Of a stretch of DNA of 64,000 nucleotides, positions 1 through 9,706 are shown in pieces. Position numbers and translations under genes: made by a program. How positions within the stretch are numbered: the stretch's first letter is position 1; the number at the start of each line of letters is the position of its first letter. A model generated the notes under the pieces. That model had not been told where the DNA came from. It saw only the letters and a program-made list of their open reading frames with translations, and ran no database searches. This DNA comes from Diphasiastrum complanatum (taxonomy: Eukaryota; Streptophyta; Lycopodiopsida; Lycopodiales; Lycopodiaceae): NCBI GenBank assembly GCA_029204225.1, contig CM055103.1, positions 55,559,592 to 55,623,591 of the forward strand. The letters run 5' to 3'.

Positions 1-74
1 GGTGGTTTGCCTTATATTGAATATTGTTAGTCATAGGTTGACGATTGAGAGAGATCTTACAGTGGTATCAAACT
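1..74 (+). other. possible degraded LTR end and primer-binding site
   Basis: At 56-72 an LTR-like end (CTTACA) is followed by TGGTATCAAAC, a degraded match to the tRNA-iMet primer site TGGTATCAGAGC that recurs elsewhere in the window. This may be the edge of a further copia element running in from the left. The match is short and could be chance. Confidence 0.25.
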
Positions 75-352
75 AATTATTATATTGGTTTTCCCAACAT
101 GAGCATGCAACATCAATTTTTGAGCTTGTAAGGACATGACATTTATATGAGCCTGACATTGATTTGAGATAGATTTTAATGGATAACACGATAGTACAAG
201 ACGTATGTGAAAGAAAATTGATGATTTTACGTTGGTTCTATTAAATTTTTTATGCTCATCCTTAAAACAAATCGTTCAAGTAATCTTGAAAAACCAAAGG
301 CCGACAACATATTTTTTAGGCCTTCACATTTTTTCCTTTGAGGTTTTCTATG

Positions 353-548
353 CCTTAGAAATCATTTTAAGGCCTTTTTCGCTCCTTAGCAAAAAATGCG
401 ACACACTAGCCAAGTGGCCAAAATACCTTGGAAATCATTTTTAAAAGCACCTTCGCCTTTTTCGCTCCTTAGCGAAAAATGCGACACACTGGCCAAGTGG
501 CCAGAATACCTTAGAAATCATTTTTAAGGCACTTTCGCCTTTTCCACA
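353..548 (+). repeat. 83-bp tandem repeat, about 2.4 copies
   Basis: Units start near 353, 426 and 509 with CCTTAGAAATCATTTT or a close variant. The first two contain TTCGCTCCTTAGC, AAATGCGACACACT and GCCAAGTGGCC. The array lies about 110 bp upstream of a TATA-like CATAAATAGCC at 658, in what is probably the U3 of the oldest copia LTR here, so it may be an enhancer-type repeat. The repeat is seen directly; the enhancer role is inference. Confidence 0.7.
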
Positions 549-741
549 TTTTTGCTGACCGACTTCACCAATGTATGAGTAACTCTGAAACAACTGGACA
601 AACAAATATCCCAAAGGCGGTTGACAGTTAGCAACTTTTGTTCATATGCAAAGACTGGCATAAATAGCCTTAAAGGCTTGTAAGATATTTCATCTCTTGT
701 AAATCTCTATATTAGCTGAATCAAGCTCTGTAGGTATTACT
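549..741 (+). mobile_element. left part of the LTR of the oldest copia element in the nest
   Basis: A TATA-like CATAAATAGCC near 658 is followed by LTR-type leader sequence that is broken at 741 by insertion of the second copia element. It resumes at 12285 and ends ACGACA at 12541, directly before a tRNA-iMet primer site. The left edge is not resolved and may include the 353-548 repeats. The TTACT (737-741) and TTAAT (12285-12289) flanks are the target duplication of the intruding element, with one mismatch. Confidence 0.6.
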
Positions 742-837
742 TGTGAAAGATTCAACTAGTTTCATCACATTTTGCAATATTTTCATATTTGGCATATTGA
801 GGCCAAAACTTGTTTTAGACTTAGAGGTTGACTTTTC
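742..837 (+). repeat. 5' LTR of second copia element, left fragment
   Basis: Matches the start of the 3' LTR at 11635 with two substitutions. It ends at the TTTTC target site duplicated by the young copia insertion. Confidence 0.93.
833..837 (+). other. target site duplication TTTTC (left copy)
   Basis: TTTTC at 833-837 is repeated at 6996-7000, on either side of the young copia element. The uninterrupted copy of the site is in the second element's 3' LTR at about 11730, where it occurs once. Confidence 0.95.
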
Positions 838-1519
838 TGTTAAAAATTCACAATTCTAGCTTGACTAGTTTTGGTCATATGACTTGTAAATAGTTAGATG
901 GTCATGATGTGGCTTGTCACACGTACCAAATAGCATAGGATTCCATTCATAAGGATGTTCTCAAGTAGACCTAAGTGTTAGAACCTTTGGAATGAGTCCA
1001 AATTATGCTTAGATACAAGGGAGAAAAAATAGGAGCTATTTTTGGTAATTTTTGCATTGTTGAGGGATCTCCAAGATTCCAACCCTAACTTGGTAGGGAT
1101 GAAAGATCCACCAAAATTAGAATTAGGGATAGGTTTAGGGCTACTCATACCTGCCCGAAACCATGATGGATCATGTATATATAGGTGATGATATCTCACC
1201 AAAATCAATCAAGCAATTTCATGTTTTTTCTCTCATAATGGTGCAATTGCTCTCTATGTTCATAATTGTTTGAGTACTTGTGATTACTAATGATTATAGG
1301 ATTGAATGTAGGTCTGGTGTACAGTACTCAGACTGTGGGAGGCCGTACTTTCACACGTGTGAAGCCTTCTTCAAGGATTTGGGCCATTTAGTGAGGTTCA
1401 AGCATAGATTTTTGATGGATTTTGATGGTTCAACTTGTGCTAATCTTATGAAATCATAATCTATTGTTTCCCTCATCATTTCAAGTGTTTTAGGATCCTT
1501 ATTTGCTGTAATTTTTACA
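838..1519 (+). repeat. 5' LTR of young copia
   Basis: 682 bp, TG...CA ends. TATATATAGG at 1176-1185 is the likely TATA box. A perfect 14-bp palindrome TTCACACGTGTGAA (1350-1363) with a G-box core CACGTG lies downstream of it. Confidence 0.96.
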
Positions 1520-1533
1520 TGGTATCAGAGCCT
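1520..1533 (+). other. primer-binding site, initiator tRNA-Met
   Basis: TGGTATCAGAGCC abuts the 5' LTR. This is the usual complement to the 3' end of plant initiator tRNA-Met. Confidence 0.93.
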
Positions 1534-2330
1534 AAAGGCTGAAATGAGCTAAATCCTTGGTTTTCATTCAATTTGATCACAATTTTTGATCTAAATCTTG
1601 TGTAGATTGGATCTTAGCATCTAGTATTGATTCTAGAACTCAAAGTGAGTCAAATACATTGGAGATTGGTGTTGTGTGACTTCATTTGCAGGTGTTTAGG
1701 TGTCTAAAACCAGAGGCAAAGTTGAATTCAATTCACATTACCAAGATAGCAAGTTTTGCTTGCTCCAAGCACTGATTTCTAAGCAAGTTTTGGAGGTGAT
1801 TTCATAGAGGAGGCTTTCTAGCATTCAAGGAGAGGGAAGATCAGAGTTTTGGGGACTCTTCAAGGCTGTTCTAAGGTGTAGTAGACACCTCCTAAAGTGA
1901 TTTAGGTTAAGTCCAACCATTGCTTGACTTATGCACCAAATTAGATCAATTTTTCATCAATTTTGATCATTTTTTGCTTGTGATTGGATAATAGATTGTG
2001 TTGCATCCTCATTAAGTTCCATTTAGATCTTTTACAAGTGATTTTGGAAGTATATTAGGTTGCTGAAATTCACTCTTGATCAGATCATTTGGAAGCTTTA
2101 ATGCTCTTTATAGAAAGAGGGGCAATTCTACTAGTATTGTCTACTTCAATCAAGCAAGTGCATTGTTTCTAGTATTCTATGATTTGATTTTGTTAGAGAT
2201 CATTCTTAGATCTTTATAGGAAGTCTATTACTGATCTTTTCAGGTCCCTAAGAAGTGGGATAAGGTAGACCTTCAATCAAATCAATAGAAGTAACCTTCA
2301 TTTGTGTCAAGTCCTTGATTAGGAGACTAG
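1534..2330 (+). other. untranslated leader of young copia
   Basis: About 800 bp between primer site and gag ATG with no usable reading frame. I see no distinct feature in it. Confidence 0.7.
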
Positions 2331-4781
2331 ATGGCATCTATAAATGCATATCTTTTGGATACTAATGAAAGGCTCAACAAAACTAACTATTCCATATGGA
2401 AAGTTAGAATGGAATCTATCATGATCATGCAAGATCTGATGGAAATTGTAAATGGTAAGGAGGGTGAACCTATTCATCCTCAAGAAAAAGCCAAATACAT
2501 CAAGAGGTGCAATGTTGCACTACATTGCATAAAAATGAATGTTGCAAATGAACTCTTAAGAGAGGTAGGAGATTGCACTTCAGCTCAAGATGCTTGGGAG
2601 ACTTTGCAAAAGGTCTATGAATCCAAGAACCAAACTAGAATGTTAGCTTTGAAGAATCAAATCTATAGAAGCTATCAAAAGAAAGGAGAGAGTGCACATA
2701 CTTTTGTCCTAAGAGTAAAGGAATTGAACAAAGAGCTAGCCTTTATAGGTGACCCTATCAAGGATGAAGAGCTTGTTCAACTCATATTGAATGGACTAAG
2801 CTTTGAATTTGACAATTTGGTTCAGGGATATGCAATTATGGGTAAGCTACCCATACTTGAAGAACTCCAAGGCACACTCATGGCCGAGGAATCAAGAAGG
2901 AGCCAAATGCAAGAGAGGATGGATAGGCTTTCCATCCAAGGTGGAGATGACCAAGCTCTCTTCACCAAAGGCAAAGGCAAGTCCAAAGGCAAAGGATCAA
3001 CATTCAAGAAGTCTACAAAGCTTGAGGATCAAGAAGGACCCCCAAAGGCATCTCCATCAACCACCAAAGTCAAGAAGGACAAATCAAAGGTGAAGTGCTA
3101 CTATTGTAGCAAGATGGGGCATTATGCCTCGGAATGCTTCAAGAGGAAGCAAGATCAAAGCCAAGCCAACATGAGCAAAGAGGAGGAGGAGGAGAGTTCA
3201 CATGAGGACTCTCTCATGATGTCCATATTTTCTTCAACAAGCTTCAGAGGAGAAGATCCTTGGTGGATTGACTCGGGTGCTAGTTCACACATGACTAGTA
3301 AAAGGGAGTTTTTCTCTTCTCTCTTATCTTATGATGGACCTATAAAGTCTATCTATACAGCAAATGATGAAGCTTGTAAGATTGAAGGAGTTGGTAGCAT
3401 TCCCCTTTGCTTAGGATCTTCCAAAAAGATCAACATAGAAGGTGTTTTGTACATTCCTACAATAACAAAGAATCTACTAAGTGTTGGCCAAATGGTAGAC
3501 AATGGTTTCAATGTTGACTTTGCTTCAAATGAATGTTTCATCAAGAAGAAGGGTAAGATAGTGGCTAAGGGCACTAGACTTGGCAAACTTTATAAGCTGG
3601 ATGCATTTGTGGATACTAATGTTGTCATGTTGGCCGAGAAGAGCAAAATATCTACCTTTACTTTATGGCACAAAAGACTTGGACATGTCAACTCGGGTTC
3701 CATGGAGGCTATGATCAAGGAGGAGTATGCTTTATGCCTACCAAGGTCTATTGGGAAGGAAGACAAGGTTTGTGAAGCTTGTGCCTTATCCAAGGCACAT
3801 AAGAAGGTGTTTCCTAACTCCATCACAAAGTCATCTCATCCTCTTGAACTCATACACTCGGATGTGCACATTGCTAGCACCAAATCTAATGGAGGTTCAT
3901 CCATGTTTTTAACCTTCATTGATGACTACTCAAGATATTGTTGGGTGTTCTTACTTTCCTTCAAGTCTCAAGTATTTGATACTTTTGTAAAGTTCAAGTT
4001 GTTTGTGGAAAAGCATCATAATCATAGCATCAAGATTCTTAGAAGTGACAATGGTGGAGAATTCATCTCCAATGAGTTCAAGGCCTTTTGTGAGGAGGAA
4101 GGGATCAAGAAAGAGACTTCTTGTCCTTACACTCCTCAACAAAATGGAGTTGCTGAAAGAAGGAATAGAACATTATGTGAATGTTCTAAGGCTTTAAGAT
4201 TAGATGCTTGTTTGCCCAAATCCTTTTGGGGTGAGTCTCTTGTATGTGCAAACTACTTGATGAATAGGGTGTCTTGCAAAGCAATTGAAGGCAAAACTCC
4301 TTATGAGATGTTGTATGGAAAGAAACCCAATCTTAATCACTTGAAAGTTTTTGGGTGTATATGTTACGTGCATGTGCCATTGGAAACAAGAACCAAGGAG
4401 GATCCATCTTCCACAAGAGGGATCATGCTTGGATATGCAAGCTCAAGCAAGGGCTACAAAGTCTATCTCCCATCCTTGAACAAATTTGTTGTTTCAAGGG
4501 ATGTCATCTTTGATGAACATCATATGCATATGCTTGAAGAAGGCTTAAGTGCTCCAACAATCAAGAAGAAGATGGCCGAGGAGCAAGATCTTGGTTTTGA
4601 GGAGGAGCTCATGGAGGAGCAAGCACCAAACCCACCTATCACACCAAGGAGATCTTCAAGGGAAAAATGGAGCCATCAAGGCTCACATATCAAGGCAAAG
4701 GACAGCAAGTTGAGGGTATCTCATCCACTTCTTATGCTTTATCTAGTTTTGAAGAACCGTCTAATGTTGAAGATGCATTGA
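2331..4781 (+). CDS. copia gag-protease-integrase (first part of broken gag-pol)
   Basis: 816 codons from ATG 2331, the first ATG of a frame open from gag onwards. Residues 1-200 are a UBN2-type copia gag (NKTNYSIWKVRMES near the N terminus). A CCHC zinc knuckle C-X2-C-X4-H-X4-C starts at about residue 256. The aspartic protease motif WWIDSGASSHMT lies at about residue 311. A GAG-pre-integrase motif LWHKRLGH is near 445, and the integrase core follows with HSDVH, SDNGGEF and GVAERRNR, so the D, D and E residues are all present. The true pol frame leaves this one at a run of five A at 4663-4667; the last 38 or so residues listed are out-of-frame. In life, gag coats the particle, protease cuts the polyprotein and integrase inserts the cDNA. 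Confidence 0.95.
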   Translation: MASINAYLLDTNERLNKTNYSIWKVRMESIMIMQDLMEIVNGKEGEPIHPQEKAKYIKRCNVALHCIKMNVANELLREVGDCTSAQDAWETLQKVYESKNQTRMLALKNQIYRSYQKKGESAHTFVLRVKELNKELAFIGDPIKDEELVQLILNGLSFEFDNLVQGYAIMGKLPILEELQGTLMAEESRRSQMQERMDRLSIQGGDDQALFTKGKGKSKGKGSTFKKSTKLEDQEGPPKASPSTTKVKKDKSKVKCYYCSKMGHYASECFKRKQDQSQANMSKEEEEESSHEDSLMMSIFSSTSFRGEDPWWIDSGASSHMTSKREFFSSLLSYDGPIKSIYTANDEACKIEGVGSIPLCLGSSKKINIEGVLYIPTITKNLLSVGQMVDNGFNVDFASNECFIKKKGKIVAKGTRLGKLYKLDAFVDTNVVMLAEKSKISTFTLWHKRLGHVNSGSMEAMIKEEYALCLPRSIGKEDKVCEACALSKAHKKVFPNSITKSSHPLELIHSDVHIASTKSNGGSSMFLTFIDDYSRYCWVFLLSFKSQVFDTFVKFKLFVEKHHNHSIKILRSDNGGEFISNEFKAFCEEEGIKKETSCPYTPQQNGVAERRNRTLCECSKALRLDACLPKSFWGESLVCANYLMNRVSCKAIEGKTPYEMLYGKKPNLNHLKVFGCICYVHVPLETRTKEDPSSTRGIMLGYASSSKGYKVYLPSLNKFVVSRDVIFDEHHMHMLEEGLSAPTIKKKMAEEQDLGFEEELMEEQAPNPPITPRRSSREKWSHQGSHIKAKDSKLRVSHPLLMLYLVLKNRLMLKMH

Positions 4782-6061
4782 ACTCCAAAGAATGGTATAA
4801 AGCTATGTTGGATGAGTATGATGCCTTGATTGAGAATGAAACTTGGTTGCTTGTTGAGAGACCTCAAAGGAATGTAATAGGATGCAATTGGGTCTTAAAG
4901 CTTAAGTTGAATGCAAATGGGAGTGTTAATAAACATAAAGCAAGATTAGTTGCAAAAGGTTATGCTCAAGAGAGAGGGATAGACTATGAGGAAACTTTTG
5001 CACCCGTGGCCAAGATGGTCACAATAAGACTAATCATTGCACTTGCATCACATTTTGGATGGATTCTATGTCAAATGGATGTCTCTAATGCTTTCTTGAA
5101 TGGTTTTTTGGAAGAGGATATCTATATGGAGCAGCCACAAGGGTTCATCAAGCATGGAATGGAGAACAAAGTATGCCATCTCCAAAGAAGCATCTATGGC
5201 TTGAAGCAAGCCTCGAGATCTTGGAATTCAAGACTACATTGCTATCTTATTTTACTTTCTTTTGTTCAAAGTGAATATGATCCTACTCTTTACATTAAGT
5301 TTGATGATGTTGGTATTGTACTTTTACTCATTTATGTAGATGACATCATCATTAGTGGAAATAGTGTTGATGGTATTGAAAAAATCAAGATAGATCTATC
5401 CTTAGAGTTCAAGATGGTAGATCTAGGGTGTCTTCACTTCATCTTAGGCATAGAAGTACTTAGAGGGTCTGATTTTATCTTTATAAGTCAAGTAAACTAT
5501 GCTCAAAGTCTTTTGAAGAAGTTTAAGATGGAAGTATGCAAAAGTGTTGACACACCAATGGAGCAAGATGTAAAAGTGCCAAATGAAAATGATGAAAGAT
5601 CCTTCATGGACATCACTTTGTTTAGGCAACTAATAGGTTCCTTAATGTGGATCACTATAACTAGACCAGATCTTAGCTTTAGTGTATGTAGGTTGAGCCA
5701 ATCCATGCAAAAGCCATTGAATATCCATTGGAAAAAGGCTAAGAGGATTCTAAGATACATCTCGGGTACATTGGATTTTGGGATTCTATATAGAGGAGAT
5801 GTGATTAACCTTCATGCATTTAGTGATTCAGATTTTGCAGGGGACAAGAGGGATAGGAAATCAACAAGTGCCTATTCAACTTTCATAGGAGAAGGTGTGG
5901 TTTCATGGCTTTCAAAAAAAGCAAGAAACTATATCTCTATCTTCAACCGAGGCCGAGTACAAAGCTTTGACAACCACTACAAAGGAGGTACTTTGGATCA
6001 AGAGATTATTGGTGGAACTAAAGATCATGGATTCAGAGGAGGCACCAATCATCTACAATGA
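4667..6061 (+). CDS. copia reverse transcriptase-RNase H (second part of broken gag-pol)
   Basis: Continues the polyprotein in a different frame after a one-base loss in an A run at 4663-4667. RT is complete: NWVLKLKLNANG, KARLVAKGYAQ, the ETFAPVAKMVTIR block, QMDVSNAFLNG, IYGLKQASR and the catalytic YVDD at about 5334-5345. RNase H begins with HAFSDSDFAGDKRDRKS. The true frame leaves again at a run of seven A at 5914-5920, so the last 45 or so residues are out-of-frame. The ATG at 4667 lies at the frame break and is not a real start. All RT catalytic residues are kept, which fits the very young LTRs. Confidence 0.94.
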   Translation: MEPSRLTYQGKGQQVEGISSTSYALSSFEEPSNVEDALNSKEWYKAMLDEYDALIENETWLLVERPQRNVIGCNWVLKLKLNANGSVNKHKARLVAKGYAQERGIDYEETFAPVAKMVTIRLIIALASHFGWILCQMDVSNAFLNGFLEEDIYMEQPQGFIKHGMENKVCHLQRSIYGLKQASRSWNSRLHCYLILLSFVQSEYDPTLYIKFDDVGIVLLLIYVDDIIISGNSVDGIEKIKIDLSLEFKMVDLGCLHFILGIEVLRGSDFIFISQVNYAQSLLKKFKMEVCKSVDTPMEQDVKVPNENDERSFMDITLFRQLIGSLMWITITRPDLSFSVCRLSQSMQKPLNIHWKKAKRILRYISGTLDFGILYRGDVINLHAFSDSDFAGDKRDRKSTSAYSTFIGEGVVSWLSKKARNYISIFNRGRVQSFDNHYKGGTLDQEIIGGTKDHGFRGGTNHLQ

Positions 6062-6299
6062 CAATATATCAGCCCAACACCTTGCATCTAACCCAATCTT
6101 CCATGCAAGATCTAAGCACATTGAGATATGCCATCACTTTGTGAGAGAAATGGTGCAAGCCAAGGAGATTGCTTTGGAGCATGTTCCAAGCAATGAATGT
6201 GTAGCTGATCTACTTACTAAACCACTTCAAAAGACACCTTTTATGAAGTTCAGATCATCACTTGGAGTGATTAGTAAAGCAATGATTGAACCAAGCTAG
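5895..6299 (+). CDS. copia RNase H C-terminal part (third part of broken gag-pol)
   Basis: The frame returns to that of gag after one extra A at 5914-5920. It reads the conserved RNase H end: SLSSTEAEYKAL, ARSKHIEI, HVPSNECVADLLTKPL, then a natural stop at 6297-6299. The first seven or so codons lie upstream of the frame break and are not native. Together with the preceding two pieces it accounts for a full-length copia gag-pol. Confidence 0.93.
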   Translation: MWFHGFQKKQETISLSSTEAEYKALTTTTKEVLWIKRLLVELKIMDSEEAPIIYNDNISAQHLASNPIFHARSKHIEICHHFVREMVQAKEIALEHVPSNECVADLLTKPLQKTPFMKFRSSLGVISKAMIEPS

Positions 6300-6313
6300 A
6301 TAGTGAGGAGGAG
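6300..6313 (+). other. polypurine tract of young copia
   Basis: TAGTGAGGAGGAG lies immediately before the 3' LTR, the usual position of the plus-strand primer. Confidence 0.85.
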
Positions 6314-6995
6314 TGTTAAAAATTCACAATTCTAGCTTGACTAGTTTTGGTCATATGACTTGTAAATAGTTAGATGGTCATGATGTGGCTTGTCACACGT
6401 ACCAAATAGCATAGGATTCCATTCATAAGGATGTTCTCAAGTAGACCTAAGTGTTAGAACCTTTGGAATGAGTCCAAATTATGCTTAGATACAAGGGAGA
6501 AAAAATAGGAGCTATTTTTGGTAATTTTTGCATTGTTGAGGGATCTCCAAGATTCCAACCCTAACTTGGTAGGGATGAAAGATCCACCAAAATTAGAATT
6601 AGGGATAGGTTTAGGGCTACTCATACCTGCCCGAAACCGTGATGGATCATGTATATATAGGTGATGATATCTCACCAAAATCAATCAAGCAATTTCATGT
6701 TTTTTCTCTCATAATGGTGCAATTGCTCTCTATGTTCATAATTGTTTGAGTACTTGTGATTACTAATGATTATAGGATTGAATGTAGGTCTGGTGTACAG
6801 TACTCAGACTGTGGGAGGCCGTACTTTCACACGTGTGAAGCCTTCTTCAAGGATTTGGGCCATTTAGTGAGGTTCAAGCATAGATTTTTGATGGATTTTG
6901 ATGGTTCAACTTGTGCTAATCTTATGAAATCATAATCTATTGTTTCCCTCATCATTTCAAGTGTTTTAGGATCCTTATTTGCTGTAATTTTTACA
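6314..6995 (+). repeat. 3' LTR of young copia
   Basis: 682 bp, one substitution relative to 838-1519. G-box palindrome at 6826-6839. Followed by the TTTTC duplication at 6996-7000. Confidence 0.96.
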
Positions 6996-7000
6996 TTTTC

Positions 7001-7552
7001 AAAGTTCATTAGTCTAAATTTCATTTGAATAAACACTTTTTGAAAGTGTGGGAAATACAGAATGCGAGTTTGAGTAGATTCAATTTGAATAAATTGGGTA
7101 CATTGAATCTAGACCCAAAATTAGTAGGGTTAGCATTTTGGTGGGAAAGCCAAGTGGCCAAATAGGGTTTGGACCTGTTATAAAAGGATGTAACTCGTGG
7201 AGAGAGTGATCTTCTCTCTTCTCTGTTTCATTTCATGCTTATACATGGTTCTCTTGGGTTCTACTATCCATTGGTGCACTATCTTGGTGATTGCTTGCAA
7301 TTGTGTGTAGAATGATCTATATTTGTTATTTTTGGATCCACACATGTGAAATACAGTAGCTTGCTGGTTTTGTACGGACAGCAATAGTACATAATCATTT
7401 CATTCAAGTTTGATCAAGTTCTATTAGTGTTTGCATCTGAAATTGTGTGTAGATGATGATTTTTCTACATTGGTGAGATTGGTAGTGTATTTCTCTTTCT
7501 AACCAAAGATCATTCAAGTAGATTGGATCTTAAGGATCTGAAATCTTTCACA
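7001..7552 (+). repeat. 5' LTR of second copia element, right fragment
   Basis: Collinear with 11731-12284. TATA box TTATAAAAGG at 7179-7188. Ends CTTTCACA next to the primer site. Confidence 0.93.
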
Positions 7553-7566
7553 TGGTATCAGAGCTT
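7553..7566 (+). other. primer-binding site of second copia, initiator tRNA-Met
   Basis: TGGTATCAGAGC starts directly after the LTR. Confidence 0.93.
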
Positions 7567-8152
7567 GTGTTTCAGGTTATGAAGGAGGAAATCAGATCTA
7601 TCAATGATTTGGTGAAGATATCAAGTCTAGAGCATGCTAGAGAGGATTTTACACCAAAATCGGATTTTTTGCTTTTGTAGATTGGATCTTTTGTAGATCA
7701 AAACACTAAATAGGTCAATATACTTGTTCAATTCCGATTTTTGAATTCACATACTGGATTTGGCCGATTTTTGGATTATTGGGTCAGCCTAAGTGGTGGC
7801 TTATAGATTGCATATCAAATTTTCAGCATTTGCATGTAAATTTGGAATAGTCAATTTTTTGTGATTTTGCCAAAACCCTAATTTTGATTGGATCTCTAGA
7901 TAGTGAGGTTTCTAGACTTCATTTGAGTGTGTTTCAATCTTAGGAAGTGGCAAAAGTCATTAGATTGAGGATAGATCATAGGTTGATCAAGATTCCATGA
8001 TTCTATGTGTTGATTTGCTTGGATAAGTGCTAGAAGAGAATTTGTGAGATAGTTTCAAATCTTGGTGATTTCTTTTGAAAGCATTTGTTGTTGTTAAAAG
8101 GAGTGCTTTGTGCATTGAAGCAGATTGAAAGAGAAAATTAGGTCATTGCTAC

Positions 8153-9022
8153 ATGGCAACCTCAATTGGAGTCATGTTGGAAGCCAATGATAGACTTACC
8201 TCAAGTAACTATTCATTGTGGGAAGTGAGGATGGAGTCACTTCTTGAGATGAATGATGTTTTGGATATTGTTGTAGGTTTGGAGGAGAGACCAGCAACAC
8301 AACAAGATCAATTGAGGTATGACAAGAGGGCCAAGAAGGCTCTACACATGATAAAGATGAATGTTACCAATGAACTTCTCAAGGAAGTTGGTAAGTGCAC
8401 ATCATCTTTGGAAGCTTGGAATTCATTGAATAAGCTTTATGAATCCAAGTCTAATTCTAGAGTGTTGACTCTAAGAAGGCAAATCTTTTCTTGTTTGCAA
8501 AAGAATGAAGAAATTCCAAGTACTTTTGTTTTGAGAATGAAAGCATTGAATGATGAGTTAGCTTGCATAGATGAAAGCATTAAGGAAGGAGAGCTTATTC
8601 ACGTGATTCTTAATGGCTTGTTGGATGCTCATGCTAACATTGTTCAAAGTATTGCTATTCAAAAGACTTTGCCAAGTTTGATGGATCTTCAAGAGATCTT
8701 GATCAATGAGGAATATAGGCTTCAAGCAAGAGGTGGATCTACATTGACACTTCAAGAGGATGCTATGTTCACAAAGGGGAAATTCAAGGGCAAAACCAAA
8801 AGCAAGTGGTCTAAAGGGCAAGATCAAATGGATGCTTCTTCAAGTGGCAAAAAGAATGATAGATCAAAGCTCAAGTGCTTCTATTGTGGCATCAAAGGAC
8901 ACTTTGCAAGTGAGTGCTACAAGAAGAAGAGAGATCAAGGAGATAAGCAAGGTAATCTTACTCTTGATGAGAATGGTTTGGATGTTCAAGATGCAAATGA
9001 TGATGCTTTTGTGATGTCTTAA
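8153..9022 (+). CDS. copia gag of the second element
   Basis: 289 codons from ATG 8153. UBN2-type gag related to that of the young copia (SSNYSLWEVRMES near residue 17). A CCHC zinc knuckle CFYCGIKGHFASEC lies near the C terminus at about 8877-8918. The frame stops at TAA (9020-9022) and the protease follows in the same frame only three bases later, so gag and pol are split by a single in-frame stop. The young element has sense sequence at the matching place. Either this is inactivation or a read-through signal; I see no way to tell from one copy. Confidence 0.92.
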   Translation: MATSIGVMLEANDRLTSSNYSLWEVRMESLLEMNDVLDIVVGLEERPATQQDQLRYDKRAKKALHMIKMNVTNELLKEVGKCTSSLEAWNSLNKLYESKSNSRVLTLRRQIFSCLQKNEEIPSTFVLRMKALNDELACIDESIKEGELIHVILNGLLDAHANIVQSIAIQKTLPSLMDLQEILINEEYRLQARGGSTLTLQEDAMFTKGKFKGKTKSKWSKGQDQMDASSSGKKNDRSKLKCFYCGIKGHFASECYKKKRDQGDKQGNLTLDENGLDVQDANDDAFVMS

Positions 9023-9025
9023 TGT

Positions 9026-9706
9026 ATGCTTGCTAATGATGGAGATCTAGATCCTTGGTGGATTGATAGTGGAGCAAGTTCACACATGACCTTTCACAAA
9101 AAGTACTTCACTTCTTTGTTGGCATATGGAGATGACAAGAGGGTGATCTACACGACCAATGATGGTGAGTGTGCAATCAAAGGGATTGGCACAATTCCTA
9201 TTTCTTTCTCTACAAATAGGAATGTTCATTTGGAGGATGTCTTGTTTATTCCATCTATTACCAAGAATTTGCTTAGTGTGAGTCAAATGCTAAGTAAGGG
9301 CCTCAAGGTGGAGTTTGATGGAGATGCTTGTTTGATCAAAAGGAAGGATGTCTTTATTGGAAAAGATAAAAGGCAAGGGAAGTTGTTCAAACTTGATGCT
9401 TGTGTTATTGCTAACCAAGTTGGATGTGTTGCAAGAGAGCAAATTTCTATTCAAGAGGTTTGGCATAAAAGGATGGGACACCTCAACTTCAAGTCATTGG
9501 AGGTAATGGCAAGGAAGAAGGTTGTGATTAGTCTTCCAAGTTTCTTAAGTAATGACAAGCATGTTTGTGAGTCTTGTGCTTTGGCTAAGTCACATAGACT
9601 ACCTTATACTAGATCTATTCTAGATCTACAAAACCTTTTCAGCTTGCACATTCGGATATTCATGGATTTACTACAATTAGCAATAGTGGAGCTAAGATGT
9701 ATGTAA
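9026..9706 (+). CDS. copia protease and N-terminal integrase of the second element
   Basis: Same frame as gag, after the TAA stop. Protease motif WWIDSGASSHMT at about 9056. GAG-pre-integrase VWHKRMGHLNFKSLE near 9460, then CESCALAKSH, the last zinc-finger half of integrase. The coding frame is lost between about 9613 and 9635, where the true frame moves to the one read by the following segment. The final 25 or so residues are out-of-frame. Confidence 0.9.
   Translation: MLANDGDLDPWWIDSGASSHMTFHKKYFTSLLAYGDDKRVIYTTNDGECAIKGIGTIPISFSTNRNVHLEDVLFIPSITKNLLSVSQMLSKGLKVEFDGDACLIKRKDVFIGKDKRQGKLFKLDACVIANQVGCVAREQISIQEVWHKRMGHLNFKSLEVMARKKVVISLPSFLSNDKHVCESCALAKSHRLPYTRSILDLQNLFSLHIRIFMDLLQLAIVELRCM

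Larger units (their letters stand above)
838..6995 (+). mobile_element. youngest Ty1/copia element, structurally complete
   Basis: LTRs of 682 bp begin TGTTAAAAATTC and end TTTTTACA. They differ at one base (A in CCATGATGG near 1162, G at the matching place near 6638), so insertion was very recent. Primer site, gag, protease, integrase, RT, RNase H and polypurine tract are all present in copia order, and a 5-bp duplication TTTTC flanks it. The gag-pol frame is broken twice, both times in runs of A (4663-4667 and 5914-5920). It is inserted in the 5' LTR of the second copia element. Confidence 0.97.
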
